Origin: Anaerolineae bacterium | GTDB lineage: Bacteria > Chloroflexota > Anaerolineae > UBA4142 | Direction: 5' to 3' | DNA: 23,658 nt | Assembly (NCBI GenBank): GCA_027457205.1 | Contig: DAIDTM010000546.1 | Location: forward strand, 1-23,658 | Part shown: positions 5,969-14,031 of the stretch, in pieces | Layout of the letters: each line of letters begins with the position of its first letter | Position numbering within the stretch: the first letter of the stretch is position 1 | The notes under the pieces: generated by a model | Databases searched by the model: none | What the model was told of the DNA's origin: nothing | Seen by the model: only the letters and a program-made list of their open reading frames with translations | Translations under genes and position numbers: made by a program

Positions 5969-8329
5969 TCAATCCGGCGCGCAGCCCGCGCGCGGCGCGA
6001 TGCCGGTTGACGGAGCGCGCTGCACCTGAAAGATCATAATGCCATCCTGATCGTAGAGGCGCATGTACCGGTCGGGCTGGCATACGAAATCGGATCGCTT
6101 CAAGACGCCGCGGCGGCTGCCTAGATAGATCAAGTCGATCTGCCGCGAGTCGATCCAGCGCGAAAGAGTGTCCGCGTCGGCGGAAATGGGTTGATCGATA
6201 AAATAGATTGAGCGCCCGGTGAGATAGGGAATCCACCAGCCGCCGTCGGTGGGGCTGTACCCCGGACCGAACCAAGCAGCGGAATCGATCAGAAATTTTG
6301 AATGGGCGGGCGTGTGTTTCTCGATCCAATTCATCGCCGTTTGGTCCGCGTTCGTAAAAAGAATCGTCGCAGGATTGACGATTGAGATCATTTCCCGCGC
6401 GCCCAGTACGCTGACAATGAGAACCGTCGCGCTCCACACTACGGCTGCCTGTTTTGAATCGGCAGCCGTTTTTGTGTACAGAAGATCCGCCAAATCGCCA
6501 ACCAGAATCGAAACCGGGACAAAGCCGATCAACACGACGAGCGGCGCGGGCAAATACTTGTCGCCGACGACGGGCAACGCGGAGATCGCAAGCAGCGCGA
6601 GAAACCACGCCAGCAGCATCAGCGCGCCGCGGCGTCGCGCGAGCGCGGCGACCGCGCCAATAGCCGCGAGAGCCAGGAGCAATGGTCCGTGCTGCGTCAG
6701 CGAAACAGCGATTGCCGTGGAAAGATCGAGCGCGTAGGTGGTCAACTCTTGCGGCGAAACTTGCTGCGGCAAACCGGCGTCGTGCGCGGACAGCGAGGAG
6801 AGCCAGATCGCGACGATCAGCACACCGGCGGCTGAGGCAAGCGCGGCGCGTAGTACCAGCGACCATCGTGTGCGCGTGTCGCGAGCGCGCCACAACAGAT
6901 ACGCCAGATCGATCGCCGCAAAGACCAGGGCGAATGCCGCCAGGCGAACGTGCGCGAACGCAAGCCCCGCCGAAGCAATCACCAACAGCGAGTACGCCCG
7001 CGCGTCAAATCGCGCCGCCGTTAGGTAGTCGACGATGAAGAGAAGTGTGAGCGGCAAGATCGCGCCGCCGAGCAGCAGTGGGTAACGTCCCCAGGTGATC
7101 CAGTACGCCGGCGTGGGCGACAGAAACCAAACGCAGGCGGCGCTGGCGAGCGCGGCAGCGTCGCTGCCGGTCAGCCGCTGGCTCAAAAGAAAAACGCTCA
7201 GCCCGGTTTGCGTGAGCAGCAACTGACCGATCACCAGCATCGCGGCGGGAATCGTCGCGCCCGACGATTGAACTAGCAGCGCGGCGATGCTGTGGAAACC
7301 AAAGTGGTAAAAAGAATCGGTGGCGATGTGCCCCTGCGCCAGGATTGCCGCGATGTGCCCGGCGTGAACTGGCGAGTCCTTCCACAGCGGCACCGTCGTA
7401 TCGCGAATCTGGAGGAATCCAACGGCAAGCGAAAGCAACGCGAGCGCGGCGAGCAAATACAAAACGCGGCGGGCTGGGCGCGGCGACTGCCGCGATTTCA
7501 ATCGTCTCAGCTTGCGTCCGCCGATGACGAGCGCCGTCACGAACGCCGCCGCGATGCCAACGCCGAGCCACGCGACTGGCGCGCCGAGCGCGAGCAGCAG
7601 GATCGATGCGGCGGAGGGCGCGGCGAGACCCAGTCCGCCGGCAAGCGCGATGATTTCTACTGGATGGCGCGCGGCAAAAATTCCAGTGAGCAGTACCAGC
7701 GCGAGACCGGGAAGAAAAAAGATGCCTAGCGCGAACACGCCGGCAGTCGAATAACGCGCGACGGCGCGGCGCAACGCCTCCAGCGCCAGCGGCAAATCAG
7801 GTTCGTAGTACGCGCGGAAAGCAAGGTCGGCATGCGCGGCGACTCCATCGACGTACAATTGTCCGTCGGGATAATCGCGCTCATCGCTTGCCCATAGCCC
7901 GACGTAGCCGCGCATGATTTTGGCGCGCGAGGCATCGAGAAAGAAATAGAACGACTGGTCTTGCGAAGCGGTGATCGGGGGAAAAGAAAATTTGACGAAC
8001 GCGCCATTGTGGAGATCGCTCAATGCGACGCTAGCCGTCGCCAGATCGACGGAGTCATCGACGCGGCGACGCAGGTGCAGGACGATGCGGCTCTGGTTCG
8101 CGTACTCCAGATCGGCGGAGACGATCCACTGCACCGCAATCGCATCCAGGCGCGGCGCGTGGAACACGAACGTCTGACCGAGCGTGTGCGCCGCGTCGAG
8201 CGCGCCTGCCGGAATCGCCGCGTTTTCCTGAACGTTCCGCGGGTCAACCGCGTCCGCATCGCCGGTCAGCGCGACGAGGAGAATCAGTCCGATGCCCGCC
8301 GCAAGACTGGCGATCAGTCTCCACTGCAT
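5969..8329 (-). CDS. Large polytopic membrane protein, glycosyltransferase family 39/ArnT-like
   Basis: 786 residues from the ATG at 8329, which overlaps the preceding stop as TGATG; a TTG one codon upstream is also possible. Layout: signal/TM at 3-22; an extracytoplasmic beta-rich domain at about 30-190; then many membrane helices from about 195 to 620 interrupted by short loops; and a soluble C-terminal domain of about 150 residues. The first large loop after the early helices contains DTTVPLWKDSPVHAGHIA and HFGFHSIAALL, in the place where family-39 transferases have their catalytic Asp loop, and the C-terminal soluble part (TPAHSKFLIDSAAWFGPGY) resembles those proteins. It probably moves a sugar from a polyprenyl carrier to an envelope acceptor; donor and acceptor are unknown. 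Translationally coupled to the SH3 lipoprotein. Confidence 0.75.
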   Translation of the reverse strand: MQWRLIASLAAGIGLILLVALTGDADAVDPRNVQENAAIPAGALDAAHTLGQTFVFHAPRLDAIAVQWIVSADLEYANQSRIVLHLRRRVDDSVDLATASVALSDLHNGAFVKFSFPPITASQDQSFYFFLDASRAKIMRGYVGLWASDERDYPDGQLYVDGVAAHADLAFRAYYEPDLPLALEALRRAVARYSTAGVFALGIFFLPGLALVLLTGIFAARHPVEIIALAGGLGLAAPSAASILLLALGAPVAWLGVGIAAAFVTALVIGGRKLRRLKSRQSPRPARRVLYLLAALALLSLAVGFLQIRDTTVPLWKDSPVHAGHIAAILAQGHIATDSFYHFGFHSIAALLVQSSGATIPAAMLVIGQLLLTQTGLSVFLLSQRLTGSDAAALASAACVWFLSPTPAYWITWGRYPLLLGGAILPLTLLFIVDYLTAARFDARAYSLLVIASAGLAFAHVRLAAFALVFAAIDLAYLLWRARDTRTRWSLVLRAALASAAGVLIVAIWLSSLSAHDAGLPQQVSPQELTTYALDLSTAIAVSLTQHGPLLLALAAIGAVAALARRRGALMLLAWFLALLAISALPVVGDKYLPAPLVVLIGFVPVSILVGDLADLLYTKTAADSKQAAVVWSATVLIVSVLGAREMISIVNPATILFTNADQTAMNWIEKHTPAHSKFLIDSAAWFGPGYSPTDGGWWIPYLTGRSIYFIDQPISADADTLSRWIDSRQIDLIYLGSRRGVLKRSDFVCQPDRYMRLYDQDGIMIFQVQRAPSTGIAPRAGCAPD

Positions 8330-8832
8330 CAAGGGTACGGATAGGGTTGCGGTGTGGGCGGCGCGGCAGGAGGATTAGCGGGCGGCGCGCCGCCTGCCTC
8401 GACGACCGGGAGAGATTCCACCGGACCGTTGGCACTGGCAAAGGTCGCAAAGATCCAGCCGCGCGCGGACGGGTTGTTGGGAAGGATGATTTGCCACCAA
8501 TCGTTCGCGGCATTGCGACCGACGACCTGCACGCTCTCGCCTTTGGTCAGCGCGCCGACTTGCGGCGACGCGGTCGACGGCGCGGCGCGCACGCGCAGGT
8601 TATCTTTGGCGGTCGCCATGATGACGGTGGTGGGTGGACCGTTGGGAGGAAGCGACGCCGGCGGCGCAGCAGTTGCTTCCGGCGCAGTCGGCGCGGCGGT
8701 CGGCTCAACGGTCGATGCTGGCGTTAGCGTGGCGCGCGGTCCCGCAGACGGCGTGGGAGTTGGAAAGATGTTCTGCAACTGACACGCCAGCAAGACGAAC
8801 GCCGCCACGATCAGAATGAAACTCCGCTTCAT
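8329..8832 (-). CDS. SH3-domain lipoprotein
   Basis: 167 residues from the ATG at 8832, preceded by GGGAGG at a good distance; earlier in-frame codons precede the promoter-proximal region and are rejected. The N-terminus is a lipoprotein signal with LLAC as lipobox (Cys17). A Pro/Thr/Ala linker (PTPTPSAGPRATLTP) spans about 24-65, and one bacterial SH3 (SH3_3) domain follows at about 70-132 with DNLRVRAAPSTASPQVGALTKG and a WWQI strand. The last 30 residues are Pro/Ala rich. Such domains usually bind cell-wall peptide or glycan. It leads the two-gene unit with the membrane glycosyltransferase. Confidence 0.85.
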   Translation of the reverse strand: MKRSFILIVAAFVLLACQLQNIFPTPTPSAGPRATLTPASTVEPTAAPTAPEATAAPPASLPPNGPPTTVIMATAKDNLRVRAAPSTASPQVGALTKGESVQVVGRNAANDWWQIILPNNPSARGWIFATFASANGPVESLPVVEAGGAPPANPPAAPPTPQPYPYP

Positions 8833-8893
8833 AAAATCGCCTCCCGCGCGAGCGATCAATCGGCTCGCCATCCGAACAATTACCCGCCGCCCA

Positions 8894-8922
8894 ACTATAG
8901 CAAGGTTTTCATTGGTTTGCAA
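8894..8922 (-). promoter_or_regulatory. Promoter of the SH3 lipoprotein-glycosyltransferase unit
   Basis: Minus strand TTGCAA (8922-8917), 17 bases, TATAGT (8899-8894). Its -35 is 3 bases from the -35 of the holB promoter. Confidence 0.7.
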
Positions 8923-8925
8923 ATT

Positions 8926-8954
8926 TTGTGTCTGCAGCGCAATCGCGATATAAT
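8926..8954 (+). promoter_or_regulatory. holB promoter (leaderless arrangement)
   Basis: TTGTGT (8926-8931), 17 bases, perfect TATAAT (8949-8954); the ATG at 8962 starts 8 bases after the -10 ends, so transcription should begin at or next to the start codon. Confidence 0.75.
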
Positions 8955-8961
8955 TGAGTCG

Positions 8962-10017
8962 ATGGCGACGCGCGCAGATGATATTTCGAACTGGCAGATC
9001 GTCGGACACGACTGGGCGGTCCACGCGCTCGCGCGCGGTCTCGCCGCCGACCGCGTCGCGCACGCGTACCTGTTCACCGGTACCCACGGAATCGGCAAGA
9101 CGACGCTGGCGCGCGCGCTGGCGCAGGCGCTGGAATGCACCGGCGCGAATCGACCGTGCGGCGAGTGCGCTGCTTGCCAGAAAATCGCGCGTAACCGGCA
9201 TCCCGACGTGCAGATCATCGACGGCGTGCCGGTCGGTTACAAGTTCGACGACAAAACCTTGCCACCGCCGCGCTTGAACGAGTCCGAGCGGCGCATTTTG
9301 AAGATCGATCAGATCCGCGCGGTGCAGCACGATGTATCGCGCGCGCCGTTTGAAGGTCGCTGGCGAATCATCCTTCTGCGCCGCTTTGAAGAGGCGAATG
9401 AAGAAGCCGCGAACGCGTTTCTGAAAACGCTCGAAGAGCCGCCGTCACACACGCGCCTGATTCTCACCGCGCGCGACGCCAGTCTGCTCCTGCCGACGAT
9501 TGCGTCGCGTTGCCAGGTCATGGCGCTGCGTCCGTTGTCGCTGGCGCAAGTCGAAGCTGCGTTGATCGAACGTTGGCGCGTCGAGCCGGCGACCGCGCGG
9601 CTTTTGGCGCATCTCTCCGGCGGTCGTCTGGGCTGGGCGGTACGCGCCAGCAGCGACAGTACGCGGCTTGATGCGCGGCGCGCGTATCTCGACGCGCTGA
9701 ACGCTGCTCTCATTGAGGGACGCGCCGAACGCCTGGCGCGCGCCGGCGATCTCGCGAAAGAGACCGACGCGTTGCCGGAACTGCTCGAGCAGTGGATCGG
9801 CTGGTGGCGCGACGTGCTGTTGGTTCAGAATGGCGAGAGCGCGCGAGTTGCGAACGTCGATCGTGAAGAAAACTTGCGCGAGCACGCGGCGCGGTTTCGA
9901 TTGGACGAGGCGCAGGGCGCGTTGAAAGCGCTGCGCGCGACCTCGCGTTATCTGACCCAGAACGTCAACACGCGCCTCGCGATGGAAGTGTTGCTGCTGA
10001 ATTTACCGGGAAGTTAG
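8962..10017 (+). CDS. holB: DNA polymerase III clamp-loader subunit delta'
   Basis: 351 residues from the ATG at 8962, the first start after the promoter; an in-frame ATG at 8917 lies upstream of the promoter. The AAA+ core has Walker A GTHGIGKTT (about 40-48), a four-cysteine zinc module (ECTG...CGECAACQ, about 58-73), the conserved FLKTLEEPP segment and the SRC motif (IASRCQ) that in clamp loaders supplies the arginine finger. Unlike Escherichia delta', Walker A looks intact. It works with DnaX and delta to load the beta clamp. The order holB then ricT is also found in Bacillus. No terminator separates them; a tandem-inverted-repeat element fills the gap. Confidence 0.93.
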   Translation: MATRADDISNWQIVGHDWAVHALARGLAADRVAHAYLFTGTHGIGKTTLARALAQALECTGANRPCGECAACQKIARNRHPDVQIIDGVPVGYKFDDKTLPPPRLNESERRILKIDQIRAVQHDVSRAPFEGRWRIILLRRFEEANEEAANAFLKTLEEPPSHTRLILTARDASLLLPTIASRCQVMALRPLSLAQVEAALIERWRVEPATARLLAHLSGGRLGWAVRASSDSTRLDARRAYLDALNAALIEGRAERLARAGDLAKETDALPELLEQWIGWWRDVLLVQNGESARVANVDREENLREHAARFRLDEAQGALKALRATSRYLTQNVNTRLAMEVLLLNLPGS

Positions 10018-10098
10018 TCTGGTAGTCTCATGGTCACGTGGTCATGTAGTCAACCACGCGTTGACTGCGACCACCCGACTATCTGACCAGGTGACCAC
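10014..10098. repeat. Tandem-inverted 8-mer element between holB and ricT
   Basis: The left arm (10020-10051) reads as 8-base units ending in GTC: TGGTAGTC, TCATGGTC, ACGTGGTC, ATGTAGTC. The right arm (10067-10098) reads GCGACCAC, CCGACTAT, CTGACCAG, GTGACCAC. Their reverse complementarity gives perfect 7-bp pairings such as GTGGTCA (10038-10044) with TGACCAC (10092-10098), and AGTCAAC/GTTGACT at the centre (10048-10054/10060-10066). The element begins on the holB stop codon and ends shortly before the ricT ribosome site. Confidence 0.75.
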
Positions 10099-10124
10099 TT
10101 TCCCGCCTATATAGGAGTGGAGAT

Positions 10125-10970
10125 ATGTCATCCCAAGCTATCGCCGGCGTGCGCTTGAAGCGCCTGCCGCAAATCGTCTACTACGACGCGACCGGGTTTG
10201 AAGACCTGGAAGTCAACGAATACGTCATCATCGATACCGACAAGTGCCGCGAAGCCGCGCGCATCGTCGTCTCGCCCCGGCAATTGCAGCCCGCCGCGCT
10301 CAACGCTCCGCTGCGTCCGATCATCCGCCGCGCAACTGCGTTCGATCTCTCGCAGTGGCAGCAGTTCAAGCTGCACGAAGACGAATCGCTCGCGCAGTGC
10401 CGAGGGCAGGTTGAGAAACACAAATTGCCGATGAAGCTGCTGGAAGCCGAGTACAACTTTGACGGCAGCCACCTGACGTTTTATTTTGTCGCGGATGGTC
10501 GCGTCGATTTCCGCGGGCTTGTCAAAGACCTTGCCGTCGTTTTCCCGGCGCGGGTCGAGTTGTGGCAGATCGGTCCGCGCGATCGCGCCAAATTGGTCGG
10601 CGGACTCGCGCCGTGCGGTCAGGAATTGTGCTGCGGCAAATTCCTCTCCGATTTTCCCAAAGCGACGATCAAGATGGCAAAGGATCAGGACATGCCGCTC
10701 GGTCCGAACGCGGCGACCGGCTTTTGCGGTCGTCCGCTCTGCTGCCTGGCGTTCGAGCAGCCGGTGTACCAGGAAGCGAAAGGACGCGTGCCGCGAGTCG
10801 GTGAAATGGTGACGTGCGAGCGCGGCGCGGGGCGCGTGGTGGCGCGGAACGTCTTGAAAGAGAATGTCACCGTGCAATTCGAGGACGGTGCTAACGCGAC
10901 GCTGCCGATTGCCGAGGTCGCACGCGCCGGACGCGGCGCGTCACCGGAGAATGAGAGCGACGAGGAATAA
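10125..10970 (+). CDS. ricT: PSP1-domain protein RicT (YaaT homologue)
   Basis: 281 residues; ATG at 10125 preceded by GGAGTGGAG. The PSP1 domain covers roughly 60-220. Its core has the paired cysteine clusters APCGQELCCGKFLSD (about 163-177) and GFCGRPLCCLAFEQP (about 198-212), which in the Bacillus protein help hold [4Fe-4S] clusters. In Bacillus, RicT acts with RicA and RicF as the Y-complex that steers RNase Y cleavage. Here RNase Y is encoded 1.5 kb away on the other strand; no RicA or RicF gene is in the window, so whether such a complex exists is inference. The C-terminal tail is a small beta-rich segment ending in acidic residues. Confidence 0.9.
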   Translation: MSSQAIAGVRLKRLPQIVYYDATGFEDLEVNEYVIIDTDKCREAARIVVSPRQLQPAALNAPLRPIIRRATAFDLSQWQQFKLHEDESLAQCRGQVEKHKLPMKLLEAEYNFDGSHLTFYFVADGRVDFRGLVKDLAVVFPARVELWQIGPRDRAKLVGGLAPCGQELCCGKFLSDFPKATIKMAKDQDMPLGPNAATGFCGRPLCCLAFEQPVYQEAKGRVPRVGEMVTCERGAGRVVARNVLKENVTVQFEDGANATLPIAEVARAGRGASPENESDEE

Positions 10971-10975
10971 ATCAA

Positions 10976-11004
10976 ATGCGATGCGCCTCATAGGCGCATC
11001 GCAT
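10976..11004 (-). terminator. Perfect 13-bp hairpin, likely terminator of the minus-strand RNA-metabolism genes
   Basis: ATGCGATGCGCCT (10976-10988) and AGGCGCATCGCAT (10992-11004) form a perfect 13-bp stem with a 3-base loop. On the minus strand it is followed by TTTGATTTATT, a loose T-rich tail. Confidence 0.65.
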
Positions 11005-11027
11005 GCTTCCCAGCATACAAGTGCCAG

Positions 11028-11061
11028 AGCGACGTGCCTCAAAAGGCGCGTCGCTATTTAG
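11028..11061 (+). terminator. Hairpin terminator of the holB-ricT unit
   Basis: AGCGACGTGCCT (11028-11039) pairs with AGGCGCGTCGCT (11044-11055), 12 bp with one G-U, loop CAAA. The plus-strand continuation is ATTTAGTTAT, a weak T-rich tail. Confidence 0.6.
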
Positions 11062-11913
11062 TTATCCCGCGTTTTCTTGTTTAACCGCGTCGGCTTTCTT
11101 CCGCAACTGGTCGACGACTTCCGGTGGGACAGCGTTTCCGCCCAACCCGCTCATGTGTCCCATCTTGTTCAAGCCGTGAAAATCGCTGCCGCCGGTCGCG
11201 ATCAAACCGTACTGCTTCGCCAGCCGCGCGAGTGCCGCGCGCGTCGCGTCGTCGTACAATCCATAATGCACTTCAAGCCCCAGCAGTCCGGCTTTGACGA
11301 GCGGAAAAATCCAGTCCGTCACCTCGCGCGGATGCGCGAGCACTGGCACGCCGCCCGCGCGCAAGATCAACGCGACCGCGTCCTCCGGTGTCAGGCGAAA
11401 ACGTTCGACGTACGCCGGTCCGTTGCGCCCGATGTACTTGTCGAACGCTTCCGTCACCGTGGCGACGTGACCGGCTTCGAGGAGCGCCTGCGCGACGTGC
11501 GGACGCCCAATCGCTGCGTAGCCGGCGATCTCCTTCACGCGCTCGAATGAAATGGGCGCGCCTAGCGCGGTGAGCTTCTGCGTCATTTTCTCCGCGCGTC
11601 CGTAGCGTCCGTCGCGGAACTGGACCAGCATCGCCAAAAAGTCCGCCGCGTGCCAATCGACGAAATAGCCGAGCACGTGCACTTCGCCTTGCGGCACGTC
11701 GGCGGAAAGTTCCACGCCGGGAATCACCTCCAGCGCCGTGCCGCGCGCCGCGCCGATCGCCGCGTCGATCCCGGCAATCGAGTCGTGATCGGTGAGCGCG
11801 ATCGTCGTCAATCCCCGTTCGAGTGCGAGGCGCACCAGGTCCGGCGGCGCGAGTTCGCCATCGGACGCGGTGGAATGCGTATGCAGATCGACCCGCAAAT
11901 TGGAATTTGGCAT
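11062..11913 (-). CDS. PHP-domain phosphoesterase (YciV/RNase AM-like)
   Basis: 283 residues from ATG at 11913, the Met immediately before the PHP core; a GTG nine codons upstream is unlikely because GGGAGGG lies between the two. The metal site is visible: DLHTHSTASDG (residues 9-19), TDHDS (about 50-54), PGVELS (about 70-75), a central GRPHVAQAL, LAHPRE, and the closing GSDFHG. The small inserted domain of about 90 residues in the middle is typical of the YciV/TrpH branch, whose studied members remove 5' nucleotides from short RNAs or 3',5'-bisphosphates. It follows spoVS and RNase Y on the same strand, so a role in RNA turnover fits, but is inferred from family and context. Confidence 0.85.
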   Translation of the reverse strand: MPNSNLRVDLHTHSTASDGELAPPDLVRLALERGLTTIALTDHDSIAGIDAAIGAARGTALEVIPGVELSADVPQGEVHVLGYFVDWHAADFLAMLVQFRDGRYGRAEKMTQKLTALGAPISFERVKEIAGYAAIGRPHVAQALLEAGHVATVTEAFDKYIGRNGPAYVERFRLTPEDAVALILRAGGVPVLAHPREVTDWIFPLVKAGLLGLEVHYGLYDDATRAALARLAKQYGLIATGGSDFHGLNKMGHMSGLGGNAVPPEVVDQLRKKADAVKQENAG

Positions 11914-11925
11914 ATGAGTATAACC

Positions 11926-11952
11926 CTCCCGCCGGTGCACGACCGGCGGGAG
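11926..11952 (-). promoter_or_regulatory. Perfect 11-bp hairpin covering the PHP gene's ribosome site
   Basis: CTCCCGCCGGT (11926-11936) and ACCGGCGGGAG (11942-11952) pair perfectly around GCACG. In the minus-strand mRNA it lies between the spoVS stop and the PHP start, and its 3' arm contains most of the GGGAGGG ribosome site. It may lower PHP translation or end part of the spoVS transcripts; no proper T-run follows. Confidence 0.55.
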
Positions 11953-11964
11953 AGCGAATTCGAT

Positions 11965-12285
11965 TTACTCCGGGAGAGCCGGCGGTGTTTCTGGAACCGG
12001 CGGCGCGACCGGGGTGAAGGTGCGACTCACTTCCACTGCGAACTTGACGGCGGTTCGCTCCTCACCGCTTACGTCCACCTCGACAAACGCCGGAATGCAG
12101 ACGATGTCCAAGCCATCGCGTTCCAGGTAGCCCCGCGCGATAGCAATGGCTTTGACGGCTTGATTGACCGCGCCCGCGCCAATCGCCTGGACGTCAGCGC
12201 GCTTGTGTTCACGGATCACGCCGGCGATCGCGCCCGCCACCGATGTGGAACGAGACTTGGCAGAGACTTTGATGGTGTCCACCAT
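11965..12285 (-). CDS. spoVS: Stage V sporulation protein S family (SpoVS)
   Basis: 106 residues; ATG at 12285 with AAGGAGGG upstream. The first 86 residues match the highly conserved SpoVS/Alba-like fold: IKVSAKSRSTSVAGAIAGVI, ADVQAIGAGAVNQAVKAIAI and DIVCIPAFVEVD followed by GEERTAVKF. The last 15-20 residues are a proline-rich tail absent from the short Bacillus protein. In Firmicutes spoVS lies next to rny and affects sporulation; non-sporulating Deinococcus and Chloroflexota keep it, so a nucleic-acid-linked housekeeping role is likely. The gene follows rny after 176 bases. Confidence 0.95.
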   Translation of the reverse strand: MVDTIKVSAKSRSTSVAGAIAGVIREHKRADVQAIGAGAVNQAVKAIAIARGYLERDGLDIVCIPAFVEVDVSGEERTAVKFAVEVSRTFTPVAPPVPETPPALPE

Positions 12286-12461
12286 GAGAACCCTCCTTGG
12301 TGCGCGCGCGTGAGGATTGTGTTCCAGTGCGGTTCACCACGCGGGCGCACAACCATGTTGCTGCCGATGAAATCAACGGAACAGAATGATGTCAGATTCT
12401 CCGACAGGAATCGATGTGCCTGGGTGGCTCCCTTGCGATGCCGCCGCGGCGCGGCGCCGAT

Positions 12462-13997
12462 CTATTTGGCGTACTCGACTGAGCGCGTCTCACGAACAAC
12501 CGTGACCTTGATCTGGCCCGGGTATTCCAGATTATCTTCTACCTTGCGCGCGATCTGTTTGCACAGATTGATCGCGCCCAAGTCGTCGATTTCTTCGGGC
12601 TTGACTATAATACGAATTTCGCGCCCCGCCTGGATTGCGTAGGACTGCTGCACGCCGGCGAAGGCGTTCGCCATCGTTTCTAGCGCGTCGACGCGCTTCA
12701 AATATTGCTCCAGCGATTCACGCCGCGCGCCGGGGCGCGCGCCGCTGATCGCGTCTGCCGCCGCCACGATGACCGCTTCCAGCGAATGAGATTCCTCTTC
12801 GCCGTGGTGCGACGCGATGATGTTGGCGACCTTCTCCGGCACGCCGTACTTGCGCGCGAACTCCGCGCCGATCAGCGCGTGCGCTCCGCCGACCTCGTGC
12901 GTCACTGCTTTGCCGATGTCGTGCAGCAGCGCGCCGGCTTTGGCGGAATAGACGTCCGCTTTCAATTCCGACGCCATCATCCCTGCCAGGTGCGCGCACT
13001 CGATCACGTGGTTCAGCACGTTCTGTCCGTACGACGTGCGGTATTTCAGCTGCCCCAACAACTTGACGATTTCGGGATGCAAGCCGGTCACGCCCACTTC
13101 CAGCGCGGCTTGCTCGCCGGCTTCCGCAATCGCCGCGTTGACTTCCTCTTCCGCCTTCTCGACGATCTTTTCGATGCGCCCCGGATGAATACGCCCGTCG
13201 TTGATCAGTTTGTTCAGCGCAACCCGCGCGATCTCGCGCCGCACTGGGTTGTGGCTGGAGAGGATCACCGCCTCCGGCGTATCGTCCACCACCAGGTCCA
13301 CGCCGGTCGCGACTTCAATCGCGCGGATGTTGCGACCCTGGCGTCCGATGATGCGTCCTTTCATCTCGTCGTTCGGCAGCGGCACCAGCGAGACCGTCGT
13401 CTCCGCGACCTGATCGGACGCCACGCGCTCAATCGCCGTCGTGATGATTTCGCGCGCACGCTGGTCACCTTCCTCGCGCGCTTGCTGCTCGATCTCGCGG
13501 ATCAGGCGCGCCGCATCCTGGCGGGTGTCGTGTTCGACTTGCTGCAAGAGAATGGCTTTGGCTTCTTCCGTGGTCAAACCGGAAATCCGCTGCAATTCCT
13601 GCAGCTGCTTCGCCTCGTTCGCTTCCAGCGATTCACGGATCCGGTCCAGGTCTTTTTCTTTCTTTTCGAGTTTCTTTTCGCGTTGCTCCTGCATTTCTTG
13701 CCGCCGGTCGATGCTCTCGCGGCGGTGGCGCAGACGCTCGTCCTCGCGTTGCAAATCGACGCGCTTTTTCTTTAGCTCGTTTTCGGCGTCGTCGCGGTAC
13801 TTGAGCGATTCATCTTTGGCTTTCAGGATGATGTCTTTGGCGCGCGCTTCCGCTTCTGCCAGTTGTTTTTGCGCCTCGGCGGCTTGCGCTTTGATCTGCG
13901 CGCTCACAAAATTCTTCTGGACAATGTATCCAGCGATAAACGAACCTACGCCGACAACGACAGCTATGATTAAACCAATCACCAATTCCATACCCAT
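12462..13997 (-). CDS. rny: Ribonuclease Y
   Basis: 511 residues, full length for the family. One N-terminal membrane helix (5-27), a long charged coiled coil (about 30-170, many KLEKKEKDL-type heptads), a KH RNA-binding domain with GRIIGRQGRNIRAIE (about 215-229), and an HD nuclease domain with AGALLHDIGKA and IASHHGEEE. It is the membrane-anchored endonuclease that starts mRNA decay in many bacteria lacking RNase E. The first of two close ATG codons is used; GGGGAGG lies upstream. A 34-base gap separates it from recX, with which it is probably co-transcribed. A GC-rich hairpin follows the stop codon. Confidence 0.97.
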   Translation of the reverse strand: MGMELVIGLIIAVVVGVGSFIAGYIVQKNFVSAQIKAQAAEAQKQLAEAEARAKDIILKAKDESLKYRDDAENELKKKRVDLQREDERLRHRRESIDRRQEMQEQREKKLEKKEKDLDRIRESLEANEAKQLQELQRISGLTTEEAKAILLQQVEHDTRQDAARLIREIEQQAREEGDQRAREIITTAIERVASDQVAETTVSLVPLPNDEMKGRIIGRQGRNIRAIEVATGVDLVVDDTPEAVILSSHNPVRREIARVALNKLINDGRIHPGRIEKIVEKAEEEVNAAIAEAGEQAALEVGVTGLHPEIVKLLGQLKYRTSYGQNVLNHVIECAHLAGMMASELKADVYSAKAGALLHDIGKAVTHEVGGAHALIGAEFARKYGVPEKVANIIASHHGEEESHSLEAVIVAAADAISGARPGARRESLEQYLKRVDALETMANAFAGVQQSYAIQAGREIRIIVKPEEIDDLGAINLCKQIARKVEDNLEYPGQIKVTVVRETRSVEYAK

Positions 13998-14031
13998 CTA
14001 ACCTGTCCTCCCCACATCCCCAATTTCAAAT

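Noticed and set aside
5556..6893. Open frame of 445 codons on the minus strand
   Set aside because: Shadow frame across the glycosyltransferase and Nudix genes; Arg/Ala-rich without recognisable motifs.
11917..11922. TATACT as a promoter for a leaderless PHP gene
   Set aside because: Only 3 bases separate it from the ATG and there is no -35 at 16-18 bases; the GGGAGGG ribosome site argues for a leadered message.
12705..13775. Open frame of 356 codons on the plus strand
   Set aside because: It lies wholly antisense to rny, with Arg/Phe-rich low-complexity sequence that follows from the GC-biased codons of RNase Y.
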